A stretch of 64,000 nucleotides of DNA from Bosea sp. 124 (lineage in GTDB: Bacteria > Pseudomonadota > Alphaproteobacteria > Rhizobiales > Beijerinckiaceae), in contig NZ_PZZM01000001.1 in NCBI RefSeq assembly GCF_003046175.1, positions 939,001 to 1,003,000 on the forward strand. Reading direction: 5' to 3'. Below the pieces are notes generated by a model. That model saw only the letters and a program-made list of their open reading frames with translations. It did no database searches and was not told the origin of the DNA. A program made the position numbers and the translations under genes. Shown in pieces: positions 18,411 through 26,659 of the stretch. The number at the start of each line of letters is the position of its first letter. The stretch's first letter is position 1.

Positions 18411-18968
18411 TCACGCGCGCAGGTTGGAGCGTCTGGCTGTCACGAAGGGTAACATCCGCGCGAGGGTCGCGTCCCGGAGGACAAGGTGATGCCCAATCGC
18501 CGCCAGCGCATGCACGCCGGCCAGGATCATGAAAGCATGAGCGGCAACGCCATGCGCATCCTCGAGGATCTTCGCTAGATGGGCATCAAGCGAAACGGGC
18601 GAAGGGATGACGATCAAGGAAAACACGCCGACCACGCGGCCCTTCGTCCAAGCGGCAAAGAGGCCGATTATGGGTATCGCGAACATCGCGCTGTAAAGCC
18701 CAAGGTGGACTAGTTTCGCAGCGACGGAAGCAATTGGCGTCGTCGGGATTGCTGTCGGGGCAGGCGTTATCATGTGCCATCCGACGCGCACGACCGTCAA
18801 GGCGATCACCAGCAGACCAAGGGACATGTGAAGCGTGAGCAGCCAGGCGCGAAAATCGCCTTTGGGAAGCTCTTCGCGCACGAGGCCGATCCCATAGGCT
18901 GCGAACACCGCAAGGGCGACGATCCAGTGCAGGCTCATGGCGATGGGATCGTAACGCGTCGTTTGCAT
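18411..18968 (-). CDS. Cytochrome b561-type di-heme membrane protein
   Basis: A 185-residue four-helix cytochrome b (YceJ/YodB group) that passes electrons across the inner membrane. It starts MQTTRYDPIAMSLHW and has candidate heme-ligand His residues in SLHWIVA, LTLHMSLG, AHAFMILAGVHAL and GHHLV. The ATG at 18968 follows an AAAGG site, so the longer start at 19010 is rejected. It is co-directional with the PepSY gene 38 bases upstream, next to a two-component system, which suggests membrane redox signalling. Confidence 0.85.
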   Translation of the reverse strand: MQTTRYDPIAMSLHWIVALAVFAAYGIGLVREELPKGDFRAWLLTLHMSLGLLVIALTVVRVGWHMITPAPTAIPTTPIASVAAKLVHLGLYSAMFAIPIIGLFAAWTKGRVVGVFSLIVIPSPVSLDAHLAKILEDAHGVAAHAFMILAGVHALAAIGHHLVLRDATLARMLPFVTARRSNLRA

Positions 18969-19006
18969 GACACCGGACCTTTCAGAAAGCAGGGGTGTTG
19001 AAGGGT

Positions 19007-19282
19007 TCAATCGTCGTCGCCGTCGCGCGCGACACGTTCCAGCGTGGCGGGATCGAATTTCGCCTTGACGCGTCGCCCTTCGGCGTCGGTCGCGCGGACC
19101 TTGTAGCAGCCGTCGTCGGTCTTGATCCGGCGGATGGTCCAGCCTTCGGCGCGCAGCTTTTCAACCAGTGCCTCGCGGGGCTTCCATTCCGCCATTGGAG
19201 CCGAACAGCGCTGGCTGGCGACAGCGGGAGCGGCGATGCCGATCAGAACCGTCAAGGCCACGATGGACAGGATGGGCTTCAT
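19007..19282 (-). CDS. Small periplasmic PepSY-domain protein
   Basis: 91 residues: signal peptide (MKPILSIVALTVLIGIAAPAVA) and one PepSY domain with two Cys (RCSAP and DGCYKV). The domain has the characteristic EGWTIRRIKTDDGCYKVRATDAEG pattern split over two strands. PepSY proteins often sit beside QseBC/PmrAB-like systems. It is divergent from the response regulator, and the duplicated operator between them probably controls it. Confidence 0.85.
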   Translation of the reverse strand: MKPILSIVALTVLIGIAAPAVASQRCSAPMAEWKPREALVEKLRAEGWTIRRIKTDDGCYKVRATDAEGRRVKAKFDPATLERVARDGDDD

Positions 19283-19325
19283 GGGATGTCTCCTCCCCGA
19301 AGGACGCGATAATCCCTTCGATCAC

Positions 19326-19383
19326 GCCAAGCTGACGCTCACCTGAACAGCCGGGCCAATTCCGTTCAGCCCGCTGTCAGCTT
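19326..19383. promoter_or_regulatory. Predicted response-regulator operator, copy 1
   Basis: Symmetric layout AAGCTGAC-N6-CTGAAC-N15-GTTCAG-N6-GTCAGCTT. Half sites repeat every 11-12 bases as expected for OmpR-family dimers, arranged as two head-to-head sites. Lies between the PepSY gene and the two-component operon. The same layout, with identical spacings, recurs at 21450-21510. Confidence 0.65.
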
Positions 19384-19425
19384 CGTGCCATAAGCGGGAG
19401 ATCCGTCCCGGAGGCTGCCCCCGAC

Positions 19426-20115
19426 ATGCGTGTGCTACTCGTCGAGGATGACCCGATCTTGGGATCTGCCGTGCGCGACCAGGTCGCCGCGGACGGGCAT
19501 GGCGTCGACTGGGCGAAGCGGCTGGCGGACGCTGGCGAGTTTGTCAGGCTGGCGCATTACGACCTGATCCTGCTCGATTTGATGCTGCCCGATGGCCGCG
19601 GCCTTGATTTTCTGCGCGGCCGCCGACAGGCCGGCGACACGACCGCCGTGATCATCCTGACGGCGCGCGACCAGGTCTCCGACCGGATCGCCGGACTCAA
19701 CGCCGGTGCCGACGACTATCTGGTCAAGCCCTTCGATCTGGCGGAACTGTCGGCGCGACTGAGCGCGGTCGCGCGCCGCTATGGCGGCAACCCCAACCCG
19801 CTGCTGCAGATAGGGAAGCTGACGCTGGATCTGGCGGCGCGCAGCATCGTCCGCGACGGCCGCTCGATCTCCCTGACCGCGCGCGAATGGGCCCTGTTCG
19901 ACGCCTTCATCCAGCGCCCGACCATGCTGCTCTCCAAGGCGCAGCTCGAAGAGCGGCTCTACACCTTCGATAGCGAGGTCGAGAGCAACACGATCGAGGT
20001 CTATGTCGGTCGCTTGCGCAAGAAGCTCGGCGCGGAGGTGATCGAGACCGTGCGCGGAATGGGGTACCGGCTGGGCGCCGCCACCCTGGCCGGAACGGGA
20101 AAGAGCCCGCCGTGA
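19426..20115 (+). CDS. OmpR-family response regulator (QseB/PmrA-like)
   Basis: 229 residues: receiver domain (residues 1-115; phosphoacceptor D51 in ILLDLMLPDG, acidic pair in VEDDP, switch T in LTARDQ and K in YLVKPFD) and a C-terminal winged-helix domain ending with the VETVRGMGYRLG motif. It overlaps the sensor kinase start (TGATG). The promoter contains a predicted binding site for an OmpR-type dimer, so autoregulation is likely, and a matching site precedes the flavoprotein operon downstream. Confidence 0.92.
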   Translation: MRVLLVEDDPILGSAVRDQVAADGHGVDWAKRLADAGEFVRLAHYDLILLDLMLPDGRGLDFLRGRRQAGDTTAVIILTARDQVSDRIAGLNAGADDYLVKPFDLAELSARLSAVARRYGGNPNPLLQIGKLTLDLAARSIVRDGRSISLTAREWALFDAFIQRPTMLLSKAQLEERLYTFDSEVESNTIEVYVGRLRKKLGAEVIETVRGMGYRLGAATLAGTGKSPP

Positions 20116-21470
20116 TGCGCATCGCCTGGCCGCCCAAGGGCAGCCTGCAGCGTCGGCTCGCGCTGGCGCTGACGGGCGGGGTCATGGCGCTGTGGCTCCT
20201 GGCGACGGTGGCCGCAGGCCTGCTTCTTCGCCATGAGATCGACGAGGTCTTCGACAGCGCCTTGCAGGAGGTGGTGCAGCGGGTCTTGCCGTTGGCCTAT
20301 ACGGAGATACTGGCTCGCGAGGCGGATGCTGGGCCCGATCCGCAACAGGTCGCATCGGTCGGCGCGCATCGCGAGTACATCACGTACATCGTACGCGACG
20401 CGGAGGGCCGTAGCCTGCTCCAGTCCCATGACGCGAACCTCTCGCAGTTTCCTCCAAACCCGGCGCATGGCTTCAGCGATGGGCCGAGCTCGCGGCTCTA
20501 CACAGAGGTGGCCGTAAGCGGCACGCTCATCGTCACCGCCGCCGAGCGCCCCGGCCATCGCCAGAAGGCCGTGCGCGACGCCATCAAGGTCCTCGCCTGG
20601 CCGCTGATCCTGCTGCTGCCGCTCGGCATCGCTGGGACCTGGGTTCTGGTCGCCGTCACCTTGCGTCCGGTCGTCGCCTTCCGCCACGAGATCGAGGCGC
20701 GCAGCAGCGGTCATCTCGCACCGGTGTCCGTCACCCATCTCCCGTCGGAGATCGCGCCGGTGGCGGAGGCGGTTAACGCCCTGATGGCACGGGTGCGCCG
20801 GGCGCTGGACGCCGAGCGCAGCTTCACCGCCAACAGCGCTCATGAACTGCGCACGCCGGTGGCGGCCGCCCTGGCACAGACGCAGCGTCTTAGGGCCGAG
20901 CTGCCAGAGGGGCCTGCCCTTGCCCGGACGGTAGAGATCGAAAGCGCGCTCAAGCGGCTGGCGCGCCTGTCGGAAAAGCTGCTCCAGCTCGCCCGGGCCG
21001 AGGGCGCCAGCCTGATCGGTGAGGCGCCGCAAGACCTCGTGCCGGCGCTGCGCCTCGTCCTCGACGACCTGTCGATCGAAGGCGCGGTCGAGGTCGCGCT
21101 GCCGGAGGCGGGCCGCTTCGTCTCGACGCTGGATATGGACGCCTTCGCAATCCTGGCGCGCAACCTGATCGAGAACGCAGTCAAGCATGGCGATGCCAGC
21201 CAGCCGGTACGCGTGGCGCTGACGGATGACGGGCGTTTCAGCGTCGTAAGCCCCGGGCCGGTTCTGGAGCCGGAGCTCATCGCGTCCATGACGCAGCGCT
21301 TCGTGCGCGGCGCGACCACGGCCGATGGGGTCGGGCTGGGTCTCTCGATCGTCATGGCGATCATGCGAGGGGTCGGCGGCGAGATTGCCTTCGCCTCGCC
21401 CGCCTCGGGACAGGAAGACGGTCTGGAGGTCACGGTGGAACTTCCTGCTGCCAAGCTGACGGCCGGCTGA
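20115..21470 (+). CDS. Sensor histidine kinase (QseC-like)
   Basis: 451 residues with two membrane helices (about 17-38 and 160-185), a periplasmic sensor region between them, HAMP, HisKA with H243 in NSAHELRTPVA, and a HATPase domain with N box NLIENAVKHG and G box GVGLGLSIVMA. A GTG codon sits one position upstream of the ATG at 20115; the ATG overlapping the regulator stop is preferred. The signal is unknown. The neighbours (PepSY, DUF2271, flavoreductase) suggest that it senses periplasmic redox or metal status. Confidence 0.92.
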   Translation: MRIAWPPKGSLQRRLALALTGGVMALWLLATVAAGLLLRHEIDEVFDSALQEVVQRVLPLAYTEILAREADAGPDPQQVASVGAHREYITYIVRDAEGRSLLQSHDANLSQFPPNPAHGFSDGPSSRLYTEVAVSGTLIVTAAERPGHRQKAVRDAIKVLAWPLILLLPLGIAGTWVLVAVTLRPVVAFRHEIEARSSGHLAPVSVTHLPSEIAPVAEAVNALMARVRRALDAERSFTANSAHELRTPVAAALAQTQRLRAELPEGPALARTVEIESALKRLARLSEKLLQLARAEGASLIGEAPQDLVPALRLVLDDLSIEGAVEVALPEAGRFVSTLDMDAFAILARNLIENAVKHGDASQPVRVALTDDGRFSVVSPGPVLEPELIASMTQRFVRGATTADGVGLGLSIVMAIMRGVGGEIAFASPASGQEDGLEVTVELPAAKLTAG

Positions 21471-21510
21471 ACGTCTTTCGCCGCCGTCTTCAGGTCGCTG
21501 TCAGCTTGGC
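21450..21510. promoter_or_regulatory. Predicted response-regulator operator, copy 2
   Basis: GCCAAGCTGAC and its exact reverse complement GTCAGCTTGGC, 39 bases apart, with inner CTGAAC and CTTCAG half sites at the same positions as in copy 1. It begins inside the last codons of the kinase gene and ends 58 bases before the DUF2271 start, so it probably drives the DUF2271-flavoreductase-apbE operon. Confidence 0.65.
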
Positions 21511-21568
21511 GGCGCATCTCTCCTCGCATCGCTTCCGCAACCGGGAGAGCTGCCATGAGGAGAACTGC

Positions 21569-22048
21569 ATGAGACATCTCGCACGCGCCCTGGCGCTCGC
21601 CCTTCCGCTCGGCTTGGCCGGCGTCCTCGCGCAGAACGCCGTCGCCGAGGCGCGGCCCATCCGCATCACCACGACATTGAAGCCCTACGGCGGTGACGGC
21701 GCCTATCTGGCGCTCTACATCACCGACCCGCAGGGCAAGCTCGCCAAGACGGTCAGGATCGCCGGCAGCAAGGCCAAGTATCACAAGCATCTCAGCGCCT
21801 GGAACCGGCTGTCGGGCGGCGAAATCGACGGCACGACCGGCGCAAGCGTCGGTAGCGGACAATCGCTCACGGTCAGTGTGGAGATCGCCGATGCGCTCAT
21901 CGACGCCGGCTACCAGATCCGCGTCGACAGCGCCGTTGAAAACGAAAACGACGTCCCCGGCGATGCTGTTTCGCCGCTGGCGACGGCGGGCGCGGGCAAG
22001 CCCGTCGCCGGCCGTGGCTATGTGAAGTCCCTGACCTTCGACATGTGA
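21569..22048 (+). CDS. DUF2271 periplasmic protein with predicted FMN attachment site
   Basis: 159 residues: signal peptide (about 1-26) and a DUF2271 domain of mostly beta strands (TLKPYGGDGAYLALYITD). Residues 87-93 read D-G-T-T-G-A-S, which fits the Dxx[S/T]GA[S/T] motif recognised by ApbE flavin transferases; FMN would be linked to S93. An apbE gene lies two genes downstream, which supports this. The protein would then be a flavinylated electron carrier in the periplasm. The GAGGAG site before the ATG at 21569 decides the start over upstream in-frame codons. Confidence 0.85.
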   Translation: MRHLARALALALPLGLAGVLAQNAVAEARPIRITTTLKPYGGDGAYLALYITDPQGKLAKTVRIAGSKAKYHKHLSAWNRLSGGEIDGTTGASVGSGQSLTVSVEIADALIDAGYQIRVDSAVENENDVPGDAVSPLATAGAGKPVAGRGYVKSLTFDM

Positions 22049-22067
22049 TCGGGAGGGGATTTTCGCC

Positions 22068-24281
22068 ATGCTGCGCCAGATCCACTCGCTGCCCGGACTG
22101 ATCGCCGCGCTGCTCGTCGCCATGTTGGCCCTGACCGGCGCGATCCTCTCCGTCCAGCCCGCGCTGGAGCGCTTTGCAGCGCCTTCGGTCGTCATGGGAA
22201 CGATCAGCGTCGCGGCTCTGGCCGAGGCCGCCAGGGCACAGCATGCCGAGATCGACAAGATCACGAAGACGGCTTCCGGCTCGGTCGTCGTCAGCTATTT
22301 CGACAACGACAAAGCCGGTGCCGACCTACTCGATCCAGCCACTGGCCGGGTTATCGGGCCAGTGGCGCCGTCAGCCACCATCCGCTTCATCACCAACTTG
22401 CACCGTTCGCTGCTGCTGGGAACAGCTGGCCGCGTTGCAGCAGGCCTCGGTGCCCTAGCGATGGTCGTCCTCACCATCACCGGCGCGATGATGCTGGCTG
22501 CCCGCATGGGCGGCTGGACTGGGCTGCTGAAGCCGATCCGTGGCAACGCCCGCCAGCGCTGGCATGCACAGGCCGGGCGCCTCGCCATCGTCGGCCTGCT
22601 GCTGACAGCGCTGACGGGGTGTTTCCTGTCGCTGACCAGTTTCGAGTTGATCCCCGACGGATCGGCTGATCCCGTGGCGACAGCGTCCGGCCGCGGCGGC
22701 GAGCGCGCCTCAGTCGGCAGCCTCGCGGCGCTGAAGGCGATCGATCTCGCTGACCTTCGCGAACTCGCTTTTCCTTACGCGGCCGACCCGACCGACACCT
22801 TTCGGCTGACGACCGCGGCCGGCGTCACACAGATCGATGCGGCCACCGGCGAGGCGCTGTCCTTCCAGCCCCATTCGACCGCCAGGCAGATCTACGAGAT
22901 GATCTACATGCTCCACACGGGCCAGGGCCTGTGGCCGCTGGGCCTGCTGCTGGGGCTTTCCGCCTTGGCAGCACCGATCTTTGCGGTCACCGGCGCGATG
23001 ATCTGGTGGCAGCGCCGCCGCTCGCGGCCCCGCATCGCCGACAACCGTCCAGCCTCTGCGGCCGGCACGATCATCCTGGTCGGCAGCGAGGGCAATAGCA
23101 CCTGGGGTTTTGCCAGGACGCTCCATGCCGCGCTGACGCAGGCCGGACACAAGGTCCACGTGGCCCCGATGAACGCGCTGGCGCCCGCCTATCCGAAAGC
23201 CGTGCGGATGCTGATCCTGACCGCGACCTATGGCGACGGCACCGCGCCCGCGAGCGCCAGCGGCTTTTTGGCGAGGCTCGACCGCAGTGCATTGAAGCTG
23301 CCCGTCGCGGTGCTCGGCTTCGGCGACCGCAGCTTCCCGAGATTCTGCCGCTTCGCCGAGGATGTCGGCACTGCCCTGGCCGAGAAGGGCTGGCCGGCCC
23401 TGATCGAGATCGACCGCATCGACCGCCAGTCGGCGCAGTCCTTCGCGCTCTGGGGCGAGAGGTTGGGGATCGCGCTCGGGCACGCCCTCGCGCTCGCCCA
23501 TGTCGCGGAACGGCCGCCAACCACGGCGCTCGAACTGGTGAAGCGCGTGGATTACGGCGCCGATGTCCAGGCGCCGACCGCCATCCTGACCTTCCGCCTG
23601 CCGGGAGCCGGGGCCGGGCGTCCCCTTTGGGAGCGGCTGTTCTCGGCCTCGTTGCCGCCGTTCGAGGCCGGCGATCTCGTCGGCATCCTCCCACCCGGCA
23701 GCACCGTGCCGCGCTATTATTCGCTCGCCTCCTCGGCGCGCGAGGGCATCGTCGAGATCTGCGTGCGCAAGCAGCCGGGCGGGCTCTGCTCGGGCTTTCT
23801 CAACGACCTGCCGCTCGGCGGCCGGATCGACGGCTTCATAAAGGCCAACCCGGCCTTCCGGCCCAATGCCAAGGCTACGCCGCTGATCCTGATCGGCGCC
23901 GGGGCCGGCATCGCGCCGCTTATGGGATTCCTGCGCGCCAACCGGTCGCATCGCGAGGCGCATCTTTATTGGGGCGGACGTTCGCCTCAATCCGACTTTC
24001 TGTACCGCGAGGATCTCGCCATCTGCATGGCCGACGGGCGCCTGACCGCGTTGAACGCCGCCTTCTCCCGCGCCCCGCACGGAGGCTATGTGCAGGACAG
24101 GCTGACGACAGATGAGCAGCACCTAGCCGCGCTCCTGCAGCGCGGCGCCCAAATCATGGTTTGCGGTGGGCGTGACATGGCCGGCGGCGTCTCCCAGGCG
24201 ATCGACGCGATCCTGGCTCCGATGGGATTGAGCACATTCGCCCTCAAGGCGAGCGGACTCTACCTCGAAGATGTCTACTGA
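22068..24281 (+). CDS. PepSY membrane / flavodoxin / FAD-NAD(P)H reductase fusion
   Basis: 737 residues in three parts. Residues 1-330 are a PepSY-associated membrane region with four helices and periplasmic PepSY domains (LLRQIHSLPGL start; DAATGEALSFQ). About 340-480 is a flavodoxin domain (ILVGSEGNSTWG, LTATYGDGTAP, GFGDRSFPRFC). About 500-737 is a sulfite-reductase/CPR-like FAD and NAD(P)H module (PRYYSLASS, GLCSGFL, LIGAGAGIAPLMGF, YWGGRSPQSDFLY). It should carry electrons from NAD(P)H through FAD and FMN to periplasmic acceptors, possibly the flavinylated DUF2271 protein or metal ions. It overlaps apbE by 11 bases. Confidence 0.92.
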   Translation: MLRQIHSLPGLIAALLVAMLALTGAILSVQPALERFAAPSVVMGTISVAALAEAARAQHAEIDKITKTASGSVVVSYFDNDKAGADLLDPATGRVIGPVAPSATIRFITNLHRSLLLGTAGRVAAGLGALAMVVLTITGAMMLAARMGGWTGLLKPIRGNARQRWHAQAGRLAIVGLLLTALTGCFLSLTSFELIPDGSADPVATASGRGGERASVGSLAALKAIDLADLRELAFPYAADPTDTFRLTTAAGVTQIDAATGEALSFQPHSTARQIYEMIYMLHTGQGLWPLGLLLGLSALAAPIFAVTGAMIWWQRRRSRPRIADNRPASAAGTIILVGSEGNSTWGFARTLHAALTQAGHKVHVAPMNALAPAYPKAVRMLILTATYGDGTAPASASGFLARLDRSALKLPVAVLGFGDRSFPRFCRFAEDVGTALAEKGWPALIEIDRIDRQSAQSFALWGERLGIALGHALALAHVAERPPTTALELVKRVDYGADVQAPTAILTFRLPGAGAGRPLWERLFSASLPPFEAGDLVGILPPGSTVPRYYSLASSAREGIVEICVRKQPGGLCSGFLNDLPLGGRIDGFIKANPAFRPNAKATPLILIGAGAGIAPLMGFLRANRSHREAHLYWGGRSPQSDFLYREDLAICMADGRLTALNAAFSRAPHGGYVQDRLTTDEQHLAALLQRGAQIMVCGGRDMAGGVSQAIDAILAPMGLSTFALKASGLYLEDVY

Positions 24282-25200
24282 GCTAACGGCGGCGGAGCGC
24301 CGCAGCCTCAACGGGACGACGATGGGTACGCGCTATTCGGCGGTCTTCTTCGCACCCGCTGGCCTCGACGAGACGAAGCTCGCGGCCGCCCTGCAGGCAA
24401 CGCTGGATCGGGTCGATCGCCAGATGTCGACCTGGAAGCCTGAATCGGACCTCAATCGCCTCAATGGCGCGGCCGTCAGGGTTTGGGTGCCGGTTCCCGC
24501 CGAACTCATGTTTGTCCTGCAGGCCTCCCTGCGGATCCGCCGGCAGTCGCAGTGCGCCTTCGACATCGGCGTTGGCGACCTCGTCGCCGCCTGGGGCTTC
24601 GGTGCTCACGCAGCGCCTCCTGGCCATGTACCGACGGATCCCGTCGTTCCGCAGGCGGCGATCACCTCCGAGGCTCTCGAACTCGATCCGCACCTGCATC
24701 GGGCGCGCAAGCACGCCCCCGTCGCGCTCGACCTTTCGGGCATAGCCAAGGGCTTTGGCGTAGACGAAATGGCGCGCGTCATGCGGGAGTTCTCGATCCG
24801 CACCTGGCTGGTCGGCATCGACGGCGAGATGCGCGCCGGCGGGGCCAAGCCCGATGGAACGCCATGGGTCGTCGCCCATGAGCGCCCGGTACGGGGCGTG
24901 CGCGAGGCGATGGGCGTCATCGAACTCGAGGACCGCGCGGTCGCAACCTCAGGCAACTACCGCCATTATCGCGACATCGGTGCGCGGACGATCTCTCACA
25001 CGATGGATCCTAGGCGCGGCCTGCCGTTAGTGAACGGACTGACGTCCGTCACGGTGACGGCGGACACCTGCATGGAGGCCGACGCCTGGGCTACAGCCTT
25101 CCTGGTCATGGGTGAGACGGCAGGTCCACGGCTGGCGAAAGCGATGGGTTTGGACGTCATCTTTGTCCGCGCCGACGGGACCGTCCTGGATTGGGCTTAG
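24271..25200 (+). CDS. apbE: FAD:protein FMN transferase
   Basis: A 309-residue ApbE enzyme that transfers FMN from FAD to Ser/Thr of exported proteins. Characteristic motifs: TTMGTRYSAVFF near the start, DLSGIAKGFGVDEMAR, GGxAR-type region as MRAGGAKPDG, and VATSGNYRHYRDIGARTISHTMDPR with the metal/FAD ligands. There is no signal peptide or lipobox, so it may act in the cytoplasm or use a different start; many ApbE proteins are exported. It is co-transcribed with a predicted flavinylation substrate two genes upstream. Confidence 0.93.
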   Translation: MSTELTAAERRSLNGTTMGTRYSAVFFAPAGLDETKLAAALQATLDRVDRQMSTWKPESDLNRLNGAAVRVWVPVPAELMFVLQASLRIRRQSQCAFDIGVGDLVAAWGFGAHAAPPGHVPTDPVVPQAAITSEALELDPHLHRARKHAPVALDLSGIAKGFGVDEMARVMREFSIRTWLVGIDGEMRAGGAKPDGTPWVVAHERPVRGVREAMGVIELEDRAVATSGNYRHYRDIGARTISHTMDPRRGLPLVNGLTSVTVTADTCMEADAWATAFLVMGETAGPRLAKAMGLDVIFVRADGTVLDWA

Positions 25201-25226
25201 GGCTGGGTCCATCGTGCTGACGGGCT

Positions 25227-26537
25227 TCAGCGGACCATCAGGTCCAACAACAGGAGCAGCAGGCTCGTTGCCAGACCGGCAAACGGAACCCAGCCCGGGC
25301 ACAGGAAGACATTTGGCGGAGGCTCGGCTTCCTGGCTCCTGATCCGGATCAGGGCGATGTTGACGATGGCAAAGATGATCAGTGTGAACCGCGAGGTGAA
25401 ATCGGCAAGCCCCGCCAGCGGGACCGCGAGCGACAGAGCGAGGATGGCCACGACGCCGAGCGCTGTCGCCAGGAGCGGCGTGCCGGTGGTGGCGTTCAGT
25501 TTCGTCAGAGCGCGTGGAAGATTGCCCTGTTCGGCCATGCCGTAGAGTACCCGCGCGATCATGATCATGTGGACGATGATACCGTTCAAGGTGGCGATCA
25601 CAGCGATGGCGCTCATGGTCACCAGCGGCAACCCGGTCTGACGCTCGAAGACGAGGGCCAGCGGTGCCGTGGAGCGTGCCAGTTCCTCCGGCGGGACGGC
25701 GACGAGAGCGATCCAGACCACAACCGCATAGATCAGCGCCGTCAGGCCGAGCGTTAGGAACAGGGCGGGCGGCAGTGTGTGTCGCGGGTCCTTCATCTCC
25801 TCGGCAACATTGACGAGATGCTCGAAGCCGATGAAGGCGAACACGGCGATCAATGTCGTGCTCGATAGACCGATCCAGGCAGAACGGTCTGCGAAGACGG
25901 GCCAGACCTCTGGCAACCGCGTCAGCAAGGCGCTTCCCGAGCCGAAGCCCGCGATGATGACCATGGTGAGGCCGCCCACCTCGATCAGGGTCATGAGTCC
26001 GGCGAAGGTGACCGATTGGACGGTTGGGAGGCAGGCGACTACGCCCATCGCGAGAACGACGCCGGTGATGATCCATGGGGCGGGCCAGTCCAGGAAAACA
26101 GCGACGTAGCCTGCGCTCCCGACGCTGATCGTCGCTGCAGAGATCGTGGCGGTGGCGACGACGAGCAGTCCGACGGCGAGGCTGAGCCAGCGCCGCTTGA
26201 ACGCCCTGTCGACATAGGCGGCCTCGCTCGCGCTCACGGGCATCCGGGTGCCGAGCTCGGCAAAAGTGGCTGCGGTGAAGGCCATCACGAGCGCCGCGCC
26301 CAGGAAGGCAAGCGGGGCATGCATTCCGCTTCGGCCAGCCGCCGTGCCGACGAGGACATAGATCCCGGCGCCGATGGTGACGCCAAGGCCATAGAGAACC
26401 GCATGCGTGAGTGTCAGCGTTCGGAGCAGGCCGCGTGGCTGAGCGGAGCCGCCCTGCATGTTGTCGCTTGGCAAGACTCTGTTCCTCGTGGCGGGATTTG
26501 AGGTAGTTTGCTCAGTCACCACCTGGAGGCGAACCAT
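25227..26537 (-). CDS. APC-superfamily amino acid permease
   Basis: About 436 residues and 12 hydrophobic helices. Helix 1 carries GLGVTIGAGIYVLVG, the conserved substrate-binding unwound segment of APC transporters, and the helix 6 region is FAFIGFEHLVNVAEE. Substrate not determinable. An ATG at 26537 follows a TTG; a GTG further in (VTEQTT) is also possible. It is convergent with apbE and upstream of nothing co-directional, so it probably stands alone. Confidence 0.87.
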   Translation of the reverse strand: MVRLQVVTEQTTSNPATRNRVLPSDNMQGGSAQPRGLLRTLTLTHAVLYGLGVTIGAGIYVLVGTAAGRSGMHAPLAFLGAALVMAFTAATFAELGTRMPVSASEAAYVDRAFKRRWLSLAVGLLVVATATISAATISVGSAGYVAVFLDWPAPWIITGVVLAMGVVACLPTVQSVTFAGLMTLIEVGGLTMVIIAGFGSGSALLTRLPEVWPVFADRSAWIGLSSTTLIAVFAFIGFEHLVNVAEEMKDPRHTLPPALFLTLGLTALIYAVVVWIALVAVPPEELARSTAPLALVFERQTGLPLVTMSAIAVIATLNGIIVHMIMIARVLYGMAEQGNLPRALTKLNATTGTPLLATALGVVAILALSLAVPLAGLADFTSRFTLIIFAIVNIALIRIRSQEAEPPPNVFLCPGWVPFAGLATSLLLLLLDLMVR

Positions 26538-26659
26538 CAATCAGGGATGGTGGAACAGCCGGCACGTGACAACCGCGCCTGCAGGCTTGGGCCTCAAGAG
26601 ACCGCGCTGCAAGCGAGCCCATTCGCGGCAGGCGCTTGATGGCCTGTGACGCGGAGCCA

